Source: an uncultured Nocardioides sp. (GTDB taxonomy: Bacteria > Actinomycetota > Actinomycetes > Propionibacteriales > Nocardioidaceae). From it: DNA of 64,000 nt. The translations under genes were made by a program, and so were the position numbers. Below are positions 43,643 through 54,412 of this stretch, piece by piece. Positions within the stretch are counted from its first letter, which is position 1. Every line of letters begins with the position of its first letter. The DNA lies in the NCBI RefSeq assembly GCF_947488025.1, contig NZ_CANKYS010000008.1:169856-233855 (forward strand). Direction: 5' to 3'. A model generated the notes under the pieces. The model worked only from the letters and a program-made list of their open reading frames with translations, was not told the DNA's origin and did no database searches.

Positions 43643-44509
43643 TCAGACGAGGCCGTTCAGCCAGGGCAGCACCACGAGCAGGGTGGGCAGCGCCAGGATG
43701 GCCGCGGCCAGCACGGCCACCGCTACTGCCTGCCAGGGGTGGGAGCGCGGGTCGCCCAGCACCTCCGCCCGGGCGGCGAGCGCCGGTCCCGTCGATCCGA
43801 GCGACCCGGCCGGTGCGGGCGAGCCCGCCAGCGTGACGAGGGCCGACAGGAGGGCCCGTCGATCGCCGCCGCGACAGGCCGCCCGGTCGGCGAGCACCTC
43901 GACCAGCACCTCCACCTCGCGACGCGCGGAGGCACTGGCGACCCAGCGCGGGAACGCCAGGTGGAGCACCGTGAACGCTTCCAGCACGAGGTCGTGACGG
44001 GCGCGCAGGTGGGACCGTTCGTGCCCGAGGACCGCGTCGAGCTCGGCCGGGGCCAGGCGGGTGAGGGTCGAGCGCGAGACGACGATGCGCGCGCCGCTCA
44101 TGCCCGGCACGCAGTAGGCCACCGGGACGTCGTGGTCGAGGACGGAGACTCCCCCGTCGAGCCGTGCCACCAGGTCGACGCGCTCGCGGTGGAGCCGTCG
44201 CATCCGGCGCAGCGACGTGCCCGTGCGGTGTCCGCTCAGCAGCAGCCGGCCCAGCACCACGACCGTGATCGCCCCGGCCAGCGCGGCCACCACGACGTCG
44301 CCCGGTCCCGCCGCGCCCTGCCGGAGCCGTCCGGTCACCAGCGCGAGCCCGGCGCCGAGCGCTGCCAGGACCGCCGCCAGCGCCGTGCTCTGCCACAGCA
44401 GCATGGCTGCGGCCGGCGTACGACGGAGCCGGGGCCACCGCGAGAACGCCCACGGCAGCGGGCCGGCCAGCAGCACAGCGAGCGCGCCGAGGACGACAGG
44501 GGTCGGCAT
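43643..44509 (-). CDS. M56-family (BlaR1-like) membrane metallopeptidase
   Basis: A 288-residue integral membrane zinc peptidase. Several hydrophobic helices surround the cytoplasmic gluzincin motif HERSH (in VLGHERSHLRARHDLVLEA), followed by further helices and the EVLADRAA segment that supplies a ligand. It lacks the extracellular penicillin-binding sensor of true BlaR1, as do most actinobacterial M56 proteins. It starts 11 bases after the BlaI-type repressor gene, and in this family the peptidase typically relieves repression by cleaving or inactivating the repressor. The signal it senses is unknown; the nearby bd oxidase genes suggest a respiratory or envelope cue (inference). Confidence 0.9.
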   Translation of the reverse strand: MPTPVVLGALAVLLAGPLPWAFSRWPRLRRTPAAAMLLWQSTALAAVLAALGAGLALVTGRLRQGAAGPGDVVVAALAGAITVVVLGRLLLSGHRTGTSLRRMRRLHRERVDLVARLDGGVSVLDHDVPVAYCVPGMSGARIVVSRSTLTRLAPAELDAVLGHERSHLRARHDLVLEAFTVLHLAFPRWVASASARREVEVLVEVLADRAACRGGDRRALLSALVTLAGSPAPAGSLGSTGPALAARAEVLGDPRSHPWQAVAVAVLAAAILALPTLLVVLPWLNGLV

Positions 44510-44520
44510 CGCGGCGGCGG

Positions 44521-44922
44521 TCAGGACAGGTCGTCGAGGGCGCGACGCAGCGCGGCAAGGTCCTCGACGCTGGCCTCCCCCACGAACGAGACCAGTGCCT
44601 GCTCGCGGTCACCACGCGTGCCCTCGAGCGCCTCGTGCATGAGCTCGGCGGTCATCGCGGCGCGGGTGAGCCGCGGCGCGTAGCGGAACGCGCGCCCGTC
44701 GCGCTGTCGTACGACGAGGTCCTTGCGCGCGAGCCGGTCGAGCACCGTCATCACGGTCGTGTAGGCCAGGTCGCGACCGGCGAGCCGGTCGTGCACCTCC
44801 CGGCCGCTGGCGCCGGGCGCGTCCGAGCCCTCCGAGCGGCCGGAGCGGCCGGACACGTCGAGGTCCCACAGCGCCTCGAGCACGGCCTGCTCGAGCTCTC
44901 CCATCCGGGACCTTGGACTCAC
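44521..44922 (-). CDS. BlaI/MecI/CopY-family transcriptional repressor
   Basis: A 133-residue winged-helix repressor. MGELEQAVLEALWDL and ASGREVHDRLAGRDLAYTTV form the DNA-binding domain, with TVMTVLDRLARKDLVVRQRD as the recognition and wing region; the C-terminal helices dimerise. A 12-residue Ser/Gly-rich insert after the first helix is unusual. The start is taken as GTG 44922, where TAGACT 8 bases upstream fits a leaderless promoter; ATG 44904 with a weak AAGG is an alternative. It is divergent from cydA, and TACTAC/GTAGTA dyads, typical of BlaI-type operators, fill the gap. It probably represses itself, the M56 gene and the cyd operon. Confidence 0.92.
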   Translation of the reverse strand: MSPRSRMGELEQAVLEALWDLDVSGRSGRSEGSDAPGASGREVHDRLAGRDLAYTTVMTVLDRLARKDLVVRQRDGRAFRYAPRLTRAAMTAELMHEALEGTRGDREQALVSFVGEASVEDLAALRRALDDLS

Positions 44923-44953
44923 GGATCAAGAGTCTAGAGGCCCTGACCGCTGA

Positions 44954-44991
44954 ACTACGACACGGCGTAGTATCTACTACACTTTGTAGTA
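44954..44991. promoter_or_regulatory. Overlapping BlaI-type operators between blaI-like gene and cydA
   Basis: Three interleaved dyads occur: ACTAC-N8-GTAGT (44954-44971), GTAGTA-TC-TACTAC (44967-44980) and TACTACA-CTT-TGTAGTA (44975-44991). BlaI/MecI-type repressors bind TACA/TGTA or TACTAC/GTAGTA dyads, and the sites lie 22-60 bases before cydA and 31-69 bases before the repressor. The AT-rich core also offers -10-like sequences in both directions. Sites are seen directly; the protein is assigned by adjacency. Confidence 0.75.
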
Positions 44992-45013
44992 ACTCCTTCG
45001 CCGAAAGGGCCCC

Positions 45014-46462
45014 ATGGACGTCCTCGAGATCGCCCGCTGGCAGTTCGGGATCATCACCGTCTACCACTTCCTGTTCGTGCCGCTGACGATCGGGCTCACT
45101 GCTGTCATCGCCGGCCTGGAGACCGCCTGGGTGCGCACCGGCAAGGAGGACTACCTCCGGCTGACGAAGTTCTTCGGCAAGCTCTTCCTCATCAACTTCG
45201 CCATCGGCGTGGTGACCGGGATCGTGCAGGAGTTCCAGTTCGGGATGAACTGGTCGGACTACTCCCGCTTCGTCGGGGACGTCTTCGGCGCCCCGCTCGC
45301 GGTCGAGGGGCTCCTCGCGTTCTTCCTCGAGTCGACGTTCCTCGGCCTGTGGATCTTCGGGTGGGACAAGCTCCCCAGGGGCCTCCACGCGGGCTGCATG
45401 TGGCTGGTGCACCTCGGCACGCTCGCGTCGTCGTGGTTCATCCTGGCCGCCAACTCCTGGATGCAGCACCCGGTGGGCTACCGCTTCAACGCCGAGGCCG
45501 GGCGCGCCGAGCTGATCGACTTCTGGGCGGTGATGTTCAACAAGGTCCAGGTGGTGACGTTCCCGCACGTGATCTTCGCGGCGTACATGACCGCGGGCAC
45601 CTTCCTGCTCGGGGTCTCGGCCTACCTCTACATGAAGAAGAAGCACGAGGCAGACCGCCCGATGTACCACCGCGCGATCCGCATCGGTGCGGTCGTCACG
45701 CTGCTCGCCGGGCTCGGTGTCGCGATCACCGGCGACCTGCAGGGCAAGGTGATGACCGAGGTCCAGCCGATGAAGATGGCGGCCGCCGAGGGCCTCTACG
45801 AGACCAGCGACAGGTGCGCCCCCTTCTCCGTGTTCACCGTCGGCACCCCGGACGGCAAGGAGGAGAAGTTCGCCGTCACCGTCCCGTGCCTGCTCTCGTT
45901 CCTCGGCACCGGGTCCTTCGACGGCACCGTCGAGGGCATCAACCCGCTGCGGGAGGAGTACGCCGAGACCTACGGCTCCGACCCGACCTCGAAGGCCTTC
46001 ACCGAGGGCGACTACACCCCGGTGATCCCGGTGACCTACTGGTCGTTCCGCTTCATGATGGGCCTCGGGTTCTTCGCCGCGGCCGGTGCGGCGCTCATCC
46101 TGTGGCTGACCCGCAAGGGGCGTACGCCCGGCGTCCGCTGGCTCGGCGTCCTGGGCCTCAGCCTCCCGATCGCGACGACGCTGGCGTCGTCGTGGGGCTG
46201 GATCTTCACCGAGATGGGCCGGCAGCCCTGGGTCGTCTTCGGCCTGATGACCACCGAGTCCGGCGTCTCGCCGGGCGTCTCGGTCTTCGAGGCCGCCACG
46301 TCCCTCATCGTGCTCACCGCGCTCTACGCCGTGCTCGCGGTGATCGAGGTCAAGCTCCTCGTCACCTACATCAAGAAGGGCGCCGATCCCTACGAGGAGC
46401 CGCCCCGCGTCAAGGTCGGCGGCTCCGACGACGAGGACGCCCCGCTCACCTTCGCCTACTGA
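45014..46462 (+). CDS. cydA: Cytochrome bd ubiquinol/menaquinol oxidase subunit I
   Basis: A 482-residue membrane subunit that carries the three hemes of the bd oxidase and oxidises quinol while reducing oxygen to water. The N-terminal helix has the heme ligand His18 (ITVYHFLFVPLTIG), a second His lies in TFPHVIFAAYM near 185, and the Q-loop region precedes EMGRQPWVV, a conserved family motif. Length indicates a short Q-loop type. GAAAGGG lies a few bases before the ATG. It is first in a cydA-cydB-cydDC operon under probable BlaI-type control. A 12-base tandem repeat (cgcctactgacc) covers its stop codon. Confidence 0.97.
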   Translation: MDVLEIARWQFGIITVYHFLFVPLTIGLTAVIAGLETAWVRTGKEDYLRLTKFFGKLFLINFAIGVVTGIVQEFQFGMNWSDYSRFVGDVFGAPLAVEGLLAFFLESTFLGLWIFGWDKLPRGLHAGCMWLVHLGTLASSWFILAANSWMQHPVGYRFNAEAGRAELIDFWAVMFNKVQVVTFPHVIFAAYMTAGTFLLGVSAYLYMKKKHEADRPMYHRAIRIGAVVTLLAGLGVAITGDLQGKVMTEVQPMKMAAAEGLYETSDRCAPFSVFTVGTPDGKEEKFAVTVPCLLSFLGTGSFDGTVEGINPLREEYAETYGSDPTSKAFTEGDYTPVIPVTYWSFRFMMGLGFFAAAGAALILWLTRKGRTPGVRWLGVLGLSLPIATTLASSWGWIFTEMGRQPWVVFGLMTTESGVSPGVSVFEAATSLIVLTALYAVLAVIEVKLLVTYIKKGADPYEEPPRVKVGGSDDEDAPLTFAY

Positions 46463-46503
46463 CCCGCCTACTGACCCGCCTGCTTGATGACGAGAGAGAC
46501 ACC

Positions 46504-47526
46504 ATGGAACTGACCACCGTCTGGTTCGCCCTGATCGCCGTGCTGTGGGTCGGCTACTTCTGCCTGGAGGGATTCGACTTCGGCGTCGGGATGCTGCTGC
46601 CCGTGCTCGCCCGCAACGAGACCGAGCGCCGCGTCATGATCAACACGATCGGTCCGGTGTGGGACGGCAACGAGGTCTGGGTGCTGGTCGCGGGCGGTGC
46701 GACCTTCGCCGCCTTCCCCGAGTGGTACGCCACCTTGTTCAGCGGGTTCTACCTCCCCCTCCTGCTGATCCTCGTCGCCCTCATCGTGCGCGGGCTCGCC
46801 TTCGAGTACCGCCACAAGCGCGGGCACGACACCTGGAAGGGACGGTGGGACCTCGCGATCATCTGGGGCTCGTTCGTGCCGGCCCTGCTCTGGGGCGTCG
46901 CCTTCGCCAACATCGTCGCCGGCGTGCCGATCGACGCCAACAAGGAGTTCACCGGCACCCTCTTCACGCTGCTCAACCCCTACGGCCTGCTCGGCGGTCT
47001 CGTCACGCTGACCCTCTTCGCCACGCACGGCGCGATGTTCGTCGCGCTCAAGACCGACGGTGACATCCGCCACCGCGCCCGTGACCTGGCCGTGCGGATC
47101 GGCGCCGTGGCAGCCCTGCTCGCCGTGGTCTTCCTGGTCTGGACCCAGCTGAAGACCGGCAGCGCGGTCTCCGCGGTCGTGTTCGTCGTCGCTGCGCTCG
47201 CGCTCGTCGGCGGGCTGCTCGCCGCGATGGGCGGGCGCGAGGGCTGGGCGTTCGTGGGCACCTTCGTCACCATCGCCCTCGCCGTCATCGGCCTGTTCGT
47301 CGCGTTGTTCCCCGACGTGATGCCCTCGTCCACGGACCCGGCGTACTCCCTCACGACGACGAACGCCGCCGCGACGGCGTACACGCTCAAGGTGATGACG
47401 TGGGTCGCGGTCGTCTTCACCCCGATCGTGCTCGGCTACCAGGCGTGGACCTACTGGGTGTTCCGCCGGCGGATCGCCGTGCACCACATCCCCACGGCCG
47501 AGCTGGCCGAGACCCCGGCGTCGTGA
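46504..47526 (+). CDS. cydB: Cytochrome bd oxidase subunit II
   Basis: A 340-residue membrane protein with about eight to nine helices. Family motifs are FCLEGFDFGVGMLLP near the N-terminus, IGPVWDGNEVWVLVAGGATF and RGLAFEYRHK. CydB stabilises CydA and binds quinone. The ATG is preceded by a GAGAGA purine stretch; the 41-base gap after cydA contains the second copy of the short tandem repeat. Its TGA overlaps the GTG start of the cydDC gene, so the operon is translationally coupled. Confidence 0.97.
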   Translation: MELTTVWFALIAVLWVGYFCLEGFDFGVGMLLPVLARNETERRVMINTIGPVWDGNEVWVLVAGGATFAAFPEWYATLFSGFYLPLLLILVALIVRGLAFEYRHKRGHDTWKGRWDLAIIWGSFVPALLWGVAFANIVAGVPIDANKEFTGTLFTLLNPYGLLGGLVTLTLFATHGAMFVALKTDGDIRHRARDLAVRIGAVAALLAVVFLVWTQLKTGSAVSAVVFVVAALALVGGLLAAMGGREGWAFVGTFVTIALAVIGLFVALFPDVMPSSTDPAYSLTTTNAAATAYTLKVMTWVAVVFTPIVLGYQAWTYWVFRRRIAVHHIPTAELAETPAS

Positions 47527-50500
47527 AGCCGCTCGACCCGGCGGCGCTCCCCCACCTCCGCCCCGCCCGCGGCGCCTTGTCGCTGGTGGTGGCGAGCGGG
47601 GTCGTCGGCGGCCTGGCGACGGTGGCGCAGGCCTTCGCCCTCGGCGCCCTCGTGGTCGCCGCGGTCACCCCGCCGGCCGGTGGCTGGCACGGCCCCGCGT
47701 GGGCGTTCGCCGGTCTGGTGCTGCTGCGGACCGCGGCGGCGTACGTCGGTCAGCGGGCGGCGGCCCGTGCTGCGGGCGAGGTCTCCGGGGCACTGCGCCA
47801 GCGGCTGCTGGACGCGGCTCGCCGGAGCGACGACCTGCCGCCGGCCCGCCTGGTGGTGCTGGCCACCCGCGGTGTCGCCGGGGTCGAGCCCTACGTCACC
47901 CGCTACCTCCCCGCCCTGGTGCCCGCCGCGGTCCTCCCCCTCGTCACGCTGGCTGCGATCGCCTGGCTCGACCCGCTCTCCGGCCTCGTGGTCGCGCTGA
48001 CGCTGCCGCTGGTGCCGGTCTTCGCCGTGCTCGTCGGCCTCACCACCCGCGATCGAGCCCGCACGCAGTGGCGCGAGCTCGAGGCGCTCTCGGGCCACTT
48101 CCTCGACGTGGTGCGCGGGCTGCCGACCCTGGTCGCCCACCGGCGCGCCGCGGCGCAGGTGGAGACCATCCGGTCGGTGACCCACCGCTACCGGCGCGCC
48201 ACCGTCGACACCCTGAAGGTCGCCTTCGCGTCCTCGTCGGTGCTGGAGCTCGTCGCGACGCTGTCCGTCGCGCTGGTCGCGGTGACGGTCGGCCTGCGGC
48301 TGGCCTCGGGCAGCGTCGGCTTCGAGGTCGCGCTCATCGTCCTGCTGCTCGCCCCCGAGGCCTACTGGCCGCTGCGCCGCGTCGGCGCCGAGTTCCACGC
48401 GGCGGCCGAGGGCACGGCCGCGCTCGCCGACGCCGACGACCTGCTCGCGCGGGCCGAGACTCGAGGGACCGGCACGGCCCTGCCCACCTCCACCGGCCTG
48501 GTGCTGTCGGGGCTGGAGATCGGCCACGCCCCGGGGCCCGCCCTCACCCGCCCGCTCGACCTCGAGCTTCCCGACCGCGGCCTCGTCGCGATCGCGGGTC
48601 CCTCCGGGTGCGGCAAGTCCACGCTGCTCGCCACCCTCCGCGGGGAGCTGCGGCCGCTGGCCGGGGACATCCGCGTCGGCGGCACGCCGCTCGACGACCT
48701 CGAGCCGGGGTGGTGGCGCAGCCTGGTCGGCTGGGCGCCCCAGCGGCCGTGGCTGCTGGCCGACACGATCGCCGCCAACGTCCGGCTCGCTCGCCCCTCG
48801 GCCGGCGACGACGAGGTGTGGGACGCGCTGCGCAGCGTCGGCCTCGACGACGCCGTCCGCGCCCTCCCCCAGGGGCTCGACGCGCCGCTCGGCGAGGACG
48901 GCGCCGGCCTGTCCGCGGGCCAGCGGGCCCGCGTCGCGCTGGCGCGGGTCGTGCTCGCCGGTCGACCGGTCGTGCTCCTCGACGAGCCCAGCGCCCACCT
49001 CGACGAGGAGACCGAGCAGGTCCTGCTCGACACCCTCGCGCTGCTGGCCCGACGCAGCCTGGTGGTCGTGGTGGCCCACCGGCCGGCCGTGCTCGCCGCC
49101 GCGGACCGGGTGGTCGACCTGGCCCCGGCGCCGGTCCCCGCGACGGTGGCGGCTCCCGGCACCGACCGGGCCGAGCCGGAGGTCGTACGCCGCCACCCGA
49201 CGGCGGCCCCTGTGCCCATCGGTCGCGCCTCGCTCGACGACGAGGGGCGGCCCCGCTGGGGCATGCGGACCGCCACCGCGCTCGGGGCGCTGTCCACCGC
49301 GTCCGGTGTGGCCCTCACCGCCACCGCGGGCTGGCTGATCACCCGGGCCAGCGAGCAGCCCCCCGTCCTCTACCTGATGGTCGCCATCGTCGGGGTCCGT
49401 CTCTTCGGGCTCGCGCGCCCGGTGCTGCGGCACGCCGAGCGCGTGCTCAGCCACGACGTCGTGCTGCGGGAGCTGGCCGAACGGCGGGCGCAGGTGTTCG
49501 CCGACCTCGTCCCGCTGGTGCCGGGCCGCCTCGGCCCGCGCCGCGGCGACCTGCTCACCGGTGTCGTCGACGACGTGGACGCCCTGCTCGACGACCGGCT
49601 CCGGGTGCGCCAGCCGCTCGTCACCGCGGCACTCGTCGGCGCGGGTGCCGCCCTGCTCACCGCCCTCGTCGCGCCGCTCGCCGGGGCGGTCGTGCTGCTG
49701 GTCACCGCCGCCGGCGGGCTCGCGTTCGTCCTCGCCCGCCGCGGTGCCGCTGCCGCCGAACCGCTGCTGGTCGCCCACCGGGCCCGGCTCGGGACCCGGG
49801 TGGAGGAGCTCGCCCACGGCCTGCGCGAGCTCGAGCAGTGGGGCGCCACGGACCGGGCCCTCACCGCCGTCCGCGCGGAGTCGACCGCGCTCGCCCGGGC
49901 CGTACGCCGCTCCTCCCGCGCCGTCGCCGCGGGCACCGCCCTGACGAGCGCCGCGGCCGGTCTGGGGGTGGTCGCCGTCGCGGCCCTCGTCGACCTGTCG
50001 GACACGTCACCCGCGCGCCTGGCCCTGCTGCTGCTCGTGCCGCTCGCGCTCGCCGACGCCTTCGGCGGGCTCGCCGACGCCGGAGCCCTGTCGGTGCGGG
50101 CTCGTGCGGCCCGCGGGCGCCTCGACCGGCTCACCGCCACTCCCCCGGCTGTGGCCGACCCCGTCTCGCCCGAGCCCGTGCCGGCCGGCCACGACGTCGT
50201 GGTGCGCGGGGCCGAGCTCGGGTGGACCGAGCGTCCGGTGCTCGCGCTCGACCGCCTCGTCCTGCGGCCCGGCGAGCACCTGGGGGTCACCGGGCCGTCG
50301 GGCTCCGGGAAGTCGACCCTCGCCGCCAGCCTGGTGCGCTTCATCGACCCGGTCCGTGGCGAGGTGCTGCTGGGCGGGACCGACCTGCGCCGGCTCGCGC
50401 TCGACGACGTACGCCGCCGGGTGGGCCTGGTGGACGACGACCCCCACGTCTTCGCCTCGACCGTCGCGGAGAACGTCCGGCTGGCGCGGCCGGACGCCGG

Positions 50501-50882
50501 CGACGAGGAGGTCCTCGACGCCTTGCAGCGGGCCCGCCTCGGGGCGTGGGTGGACGCGCTCCCCGCGGGCATCCACACCCACGTCGGCGCCGGGCGGCGG
50601 GACGTGTCCGGGGGTGAGCGCGCTCGGCTCGCCCTGGCGCGCTCGCTCCTCGCGGACCCGCCGGTGCTCGTGCTCGACGAGCCGACCGCCCACCTCGACG
50701 GACCCACCGCGCGGGCCGTCGCACACGAGATGCTCGGCTCGGCGGGGCGTGCCGGCCGGTCGATCCTGTGGATCACCCACGGCACGGTCGGGCTCGACGA
50801 GATGGACCGGGTGGTGCACCTCGAGGCGGGGTCCGCCGAGCTCAGTCGGCCTGCTCTCGCAGCGAGCGCAGCGGGAGCGTGA
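47523..50882 (+). CDS. cydDC: CydDC fusion: thiol/heme-exporter-type ABC transporter for bd oxidase assembly
   Basis: An 1119-residue protein that joins CydD and CydC in one chain, as is usual in actinobacteria. The first half has six helices and an ATPase domain (Walker A GPSGCGKST, signature LSAGQRARVALARV, Walker B VVLLDEPSAHLD); the second half repeats this (GPSGSGKST, VSGGERARLALARS, VLVLDEPTAHLDG). CydDC exports cysteine or glutathione-type thiols in E. coli and is needed for heme d insertion in the bd oxidase. GTG at 47523 overlaps the cydB stop (GTGA). Its last 41 bases overlap the end of the convergent histidine kinase gene. Confidence 0.96.
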   Translation: MKPLDPAALPHLRPARGALSLVVASGVVGGLATVAQAFALGALVVAAVTPPAGGWHGPAWAFAGLVLLRTAAAYVGQRAAARAAGEVSGALRQRLLDAARRSDDLPPARLVVLATRGVAGVEPYVTRYLPALVPAAVLPLVTLAAIAWLDPLSGLVVALTLPLVPVFAVLVGLTTRDRARTQWRELEALSGHFLDVVRGLPTLVAHRRAAAQVETIRSVTHRYRRATVDTLKVAFASSSVLELVATLSVALVAVTVGLRLASGSVGFEVALIVLLLAPEAYWPLRRVGAEFHAAAEGTAALADADDLLARAETRGTGTALPTSTGLVLSGLEIGHAPGPALTRPLDLELPDRGLVAIAGPSGCGKSTLLATLRGELRPLAGDIRVGGTPLDDLEPGWWRSLVGWAPQRPWLLADTIAANVRLARPSAGDDEVWDALRSVGLDDAVRALPQGLDAPLGEDGAGLSAGQRARVALARVVLAGRPVVLLDEPSAHLDEETEQVLLDTLALLARRSLVVVVAHRPAVLAAADRVVDLAPAPVPATVAAPGTDRAEPEVVRRHPTAAPVPIGRASLDDEGRPRWGMRTATALGALSTASGVALTATAGWLITRASEQPPVLYLMVAIVGVRLFGLARPVLRHAERVLSHDVVLRELAERRAQVFADLVPLVPGRLGPRRGDLLTGVVDDVDALLDDRLRVRQPLVTAALVGAGAALLTALVAPLAGAVVLLVTAAGGLAFVLARRGAAAAEPLLVAHRARLGTRVEELAHGLRELEQWGATDRALTAVRAESTALARAVRRSSRAVAAGTALTSAAAGLGVVAVAALVDLSDTSPARLALLLLVPLALADAFGGLADAGALSVRARAARGRLDRLTATPPAVADPVSPEPVPAGHDVVVRGAELGWTERPVLALDRLVLRPGEHLGVTGPSGSGKSTLAASLVRFIDPVRGEVLLGGTDLRRLALDDVRRRVGLVDDDPHVFASTVAENVRLARPDAGDEEVLDALQRARLGAWVDALPAGIHTHVGAGRRDVSGGERARLALARSLLADPPVLVLDEPTAHLDGPTARAVAHEMLGSAGRAGRSILWITHGTVGLDEMDRVVHLEAGSAELSRPALAASAAGA

Positions 50883-52623
50883 AGGTGAACGTGCTCCCCT
50901 GACCCAGCTCGGAGGACACCTTCAGCGTCCCGCCGTGCGACTCCGCGATCCGTTGCGCGATCGGCAGGCCGAGGCCGGTGCCGGGCACCGACAGCGCGTT
51001 GGGGTTGGTGGAGCGGTGGAAGGCCGAGAACACGTTCTGCTGGTCGGTCACCGAGATGCCGAGGCCGGTGTCGGTGACGTGCACGCTGACCTCGTCGTCC
51101 CCGACCGTCATCGCCACTGACACCGAGCCGTCCTCGGGGGTGTACTTGACGGCGTTGTCGACCATGTTGTCGATCACCCGGGCGAGCTCCTCGGGGTCGC
51201 CGAAGACGATCACCGGAGCCGGTCCCGGGCGGTCGAAGTGGAGCCGCACCCCTGCCTGCTTGGCGCGGATGTCGAGCAGGTCGACGCTGGCCTCGCACAG
51301 CTCGGAGAGGTCGACCGCGCGCCGCACGGTCTCGCGCCGCCCCTGGATGCGGGAGTAGTGCAGCAGGTTGGCGACGAGGTTGTTGAGCCGGCCGGCGTTG
51401 CGGATGATCGCGTCGATCGAGGCGAGGTCGGGGTGCCGGTCGGCGATCAGCTCGGCGTGTCCGAGGATCGCGGTGAGGGGCGTCTTGAGCTCGTGGGAGA
51501 TGGTCGCGATGAGCTCGCTGCGGTAGCGCGCGAGCTCGCGCAGCTCCTGCACGAGGCGTTGCTCGGTCTCCAGCACGCGCGAGGCGCGCACGGTCTGGGC
51601 GAGCAGTCGGCACACCTCGAGCACGGCGTCGGCCTCGTTGGCCGTCACGGTGCGGGCGTGGCGGGCGAAGCCGAGCACGAGGTAGCCGACCAGGTCGTCC
51701 TGCGAGACGAGCGGGGAGACCAGCGCGCGGTCCACCCGCATGCCGCGCATCAGCTCCTGCATCCGGGCGGCGCTGCGGGGCAGCTGCGGTGACGACGGGT
51801 CGTCGACGCCGAGCTCGATGAGGACGGGGAGGTCCTCGAGCCGCGTGAGGTCCTCACGGATCTCGGGGACGTCGTGCTCGGAGGTGAAGGTGTACGGCGT
51901 CCCGACGCCGAGCTGGCTGCCCTGGGCGTCGCTGGGGAAGGTGCGCACGACCGTCTGCACGGTGCCGAGCGACTCGGCGACGGCGACCACGGCGGCGCCG
52001 AGCGCCTGGGACAGGTTCTGCGCGGTGGCGGCGCCGGCGACCGTGGTGAGCATGCGGTCCAGACGCACGCGGTCGGTGAGGCGCTCGCGCTCGCGGGCGT
52101 TGGACAGCGCCACGCCGGCCTGCACGGCGAACATCTCGAGCAGCTCGCGGTCGGCCTCGTCGGGCACCCTGCCGTCGGCCGGCAGGTCGACGGCCATGTT
52201 GCCGAGGAGCTCGCCTCCCGCCGAGTAGAGCGGCGCGTAGAGGGCGTGCTCGGGGTGCCACGCGTCCGGGTCGCCGGTGGGCTGGAACTCCGGGATCCAC
52301 GCCGCCTGCAGCCGCGCCGGGGACATCCGGCCCGCAGGCACGAAGCGGAGGATGCCCCACTTGTCGGCCTCGCGGAACTCGTCGAGGATCTGCTCGGCCG
52401 GGGTGCGGCGGTGGAGGATCTGCGCGACGACGTCGGGCGGGCCGGCCACGTGGGTCATCACGAGCGTGTCGCCCTCGAGGCGGGCGATCGCCGCGACGCC
52501 GTAGCCCAGCACGTCGACGACACCGTGCGCGATCTCCTCGAGGATCACCTCGGTGTCGGTGGAGGAGTTGACGCGGCGCATCAGCTCCGCCAGCCGGCTC
52601 AGCGCGCCCTGGCTGCGCGGCAT
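50842..52623 (-). CDS. GAF-domain sensor histidine kinase
   Basis: A 593-residue soluble kinase with two GAF domains (about 15-170 and 190-350), a HisKA dimerisation domain with the phosphorylatable His in ATISHELKTPLTAILGH, and an HATPase domain (N box DNMVDNAVKYTPEDG, G boxes DTGLGIS and GTGLGLPIAQ). No membrane helix is present, so it senses a cytoplasmic cue. No response regulator gene is adjacent, so its partner is elsewhere. ATG at 52623 is chosen because GGGGAGG lies 5 bases before it; GTG at 52629 would overlap that site. The 3' ends of this gene and cydDC overlap by 41 bases, so convergent transcription may create antisense pairing. Confidence 0.93.
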   Translation of the reverse strand: MPRSQGALSRLAELMRRVNSSTDTEVILEEIAHGVVDVLGYGVAAIARLEGDTLVMTHVAGPPDVVAQILHRRTPAEQILDEFREADKWGILRFVPAGRMSPARLQAAWIPEFQPTGDPDAWHPEHALYAPLYSAGGELLGNMAVDLPADGRVPDEADRELLEMFAVQAGVALSNARERERLTDRVRLDRMLTTVAGAATAQNLSQALGAAVVAVAESLGTVQTVVRTFPSDAQGSQLGVGTPYTFTSEHDVPEIREDLTRLEDLPVLIELGVDDPSSPQLPRSAARMQELMRGMRVDRALVSPLVSQDDLVGYLVLGFARHARTVTANEADAVLEVCRLLAQTVRASRVLETEQRLVQELRELARYRSELIATISHELKTPLTAILGHAELIADRHPDLASIDAIIRNAGRLNNLVANLLHYSRIQGRRETVRRAVDLSELCEASVDLLDIRAKQAGVRLHFDRPGPAPVIVFGDPEELARVIDNMVDNAVKYTPEDGSVSVAMTVGDDEVSVHVTDTGLGISVTDQQNVFSAFHRSTNPNALSVPGTGLGLPIAQRIAESHGGTLKVSSELGQGSTFTFTLPLRSLREQAD

Positions 52624-52696
52624 GTCCACCTCCCCACCCAGGCCTGCCGGCCCCGCTGCTGCGGGTGGAGCCGGTCCCGCGTCGATGCTAGGGCCG

Positions 52697-54382
<1,686 letters not shown>

Positions 54383-54412
54383 GGTATTCCTCGGGTTCGG
54401 GGGGTCAGGAGT

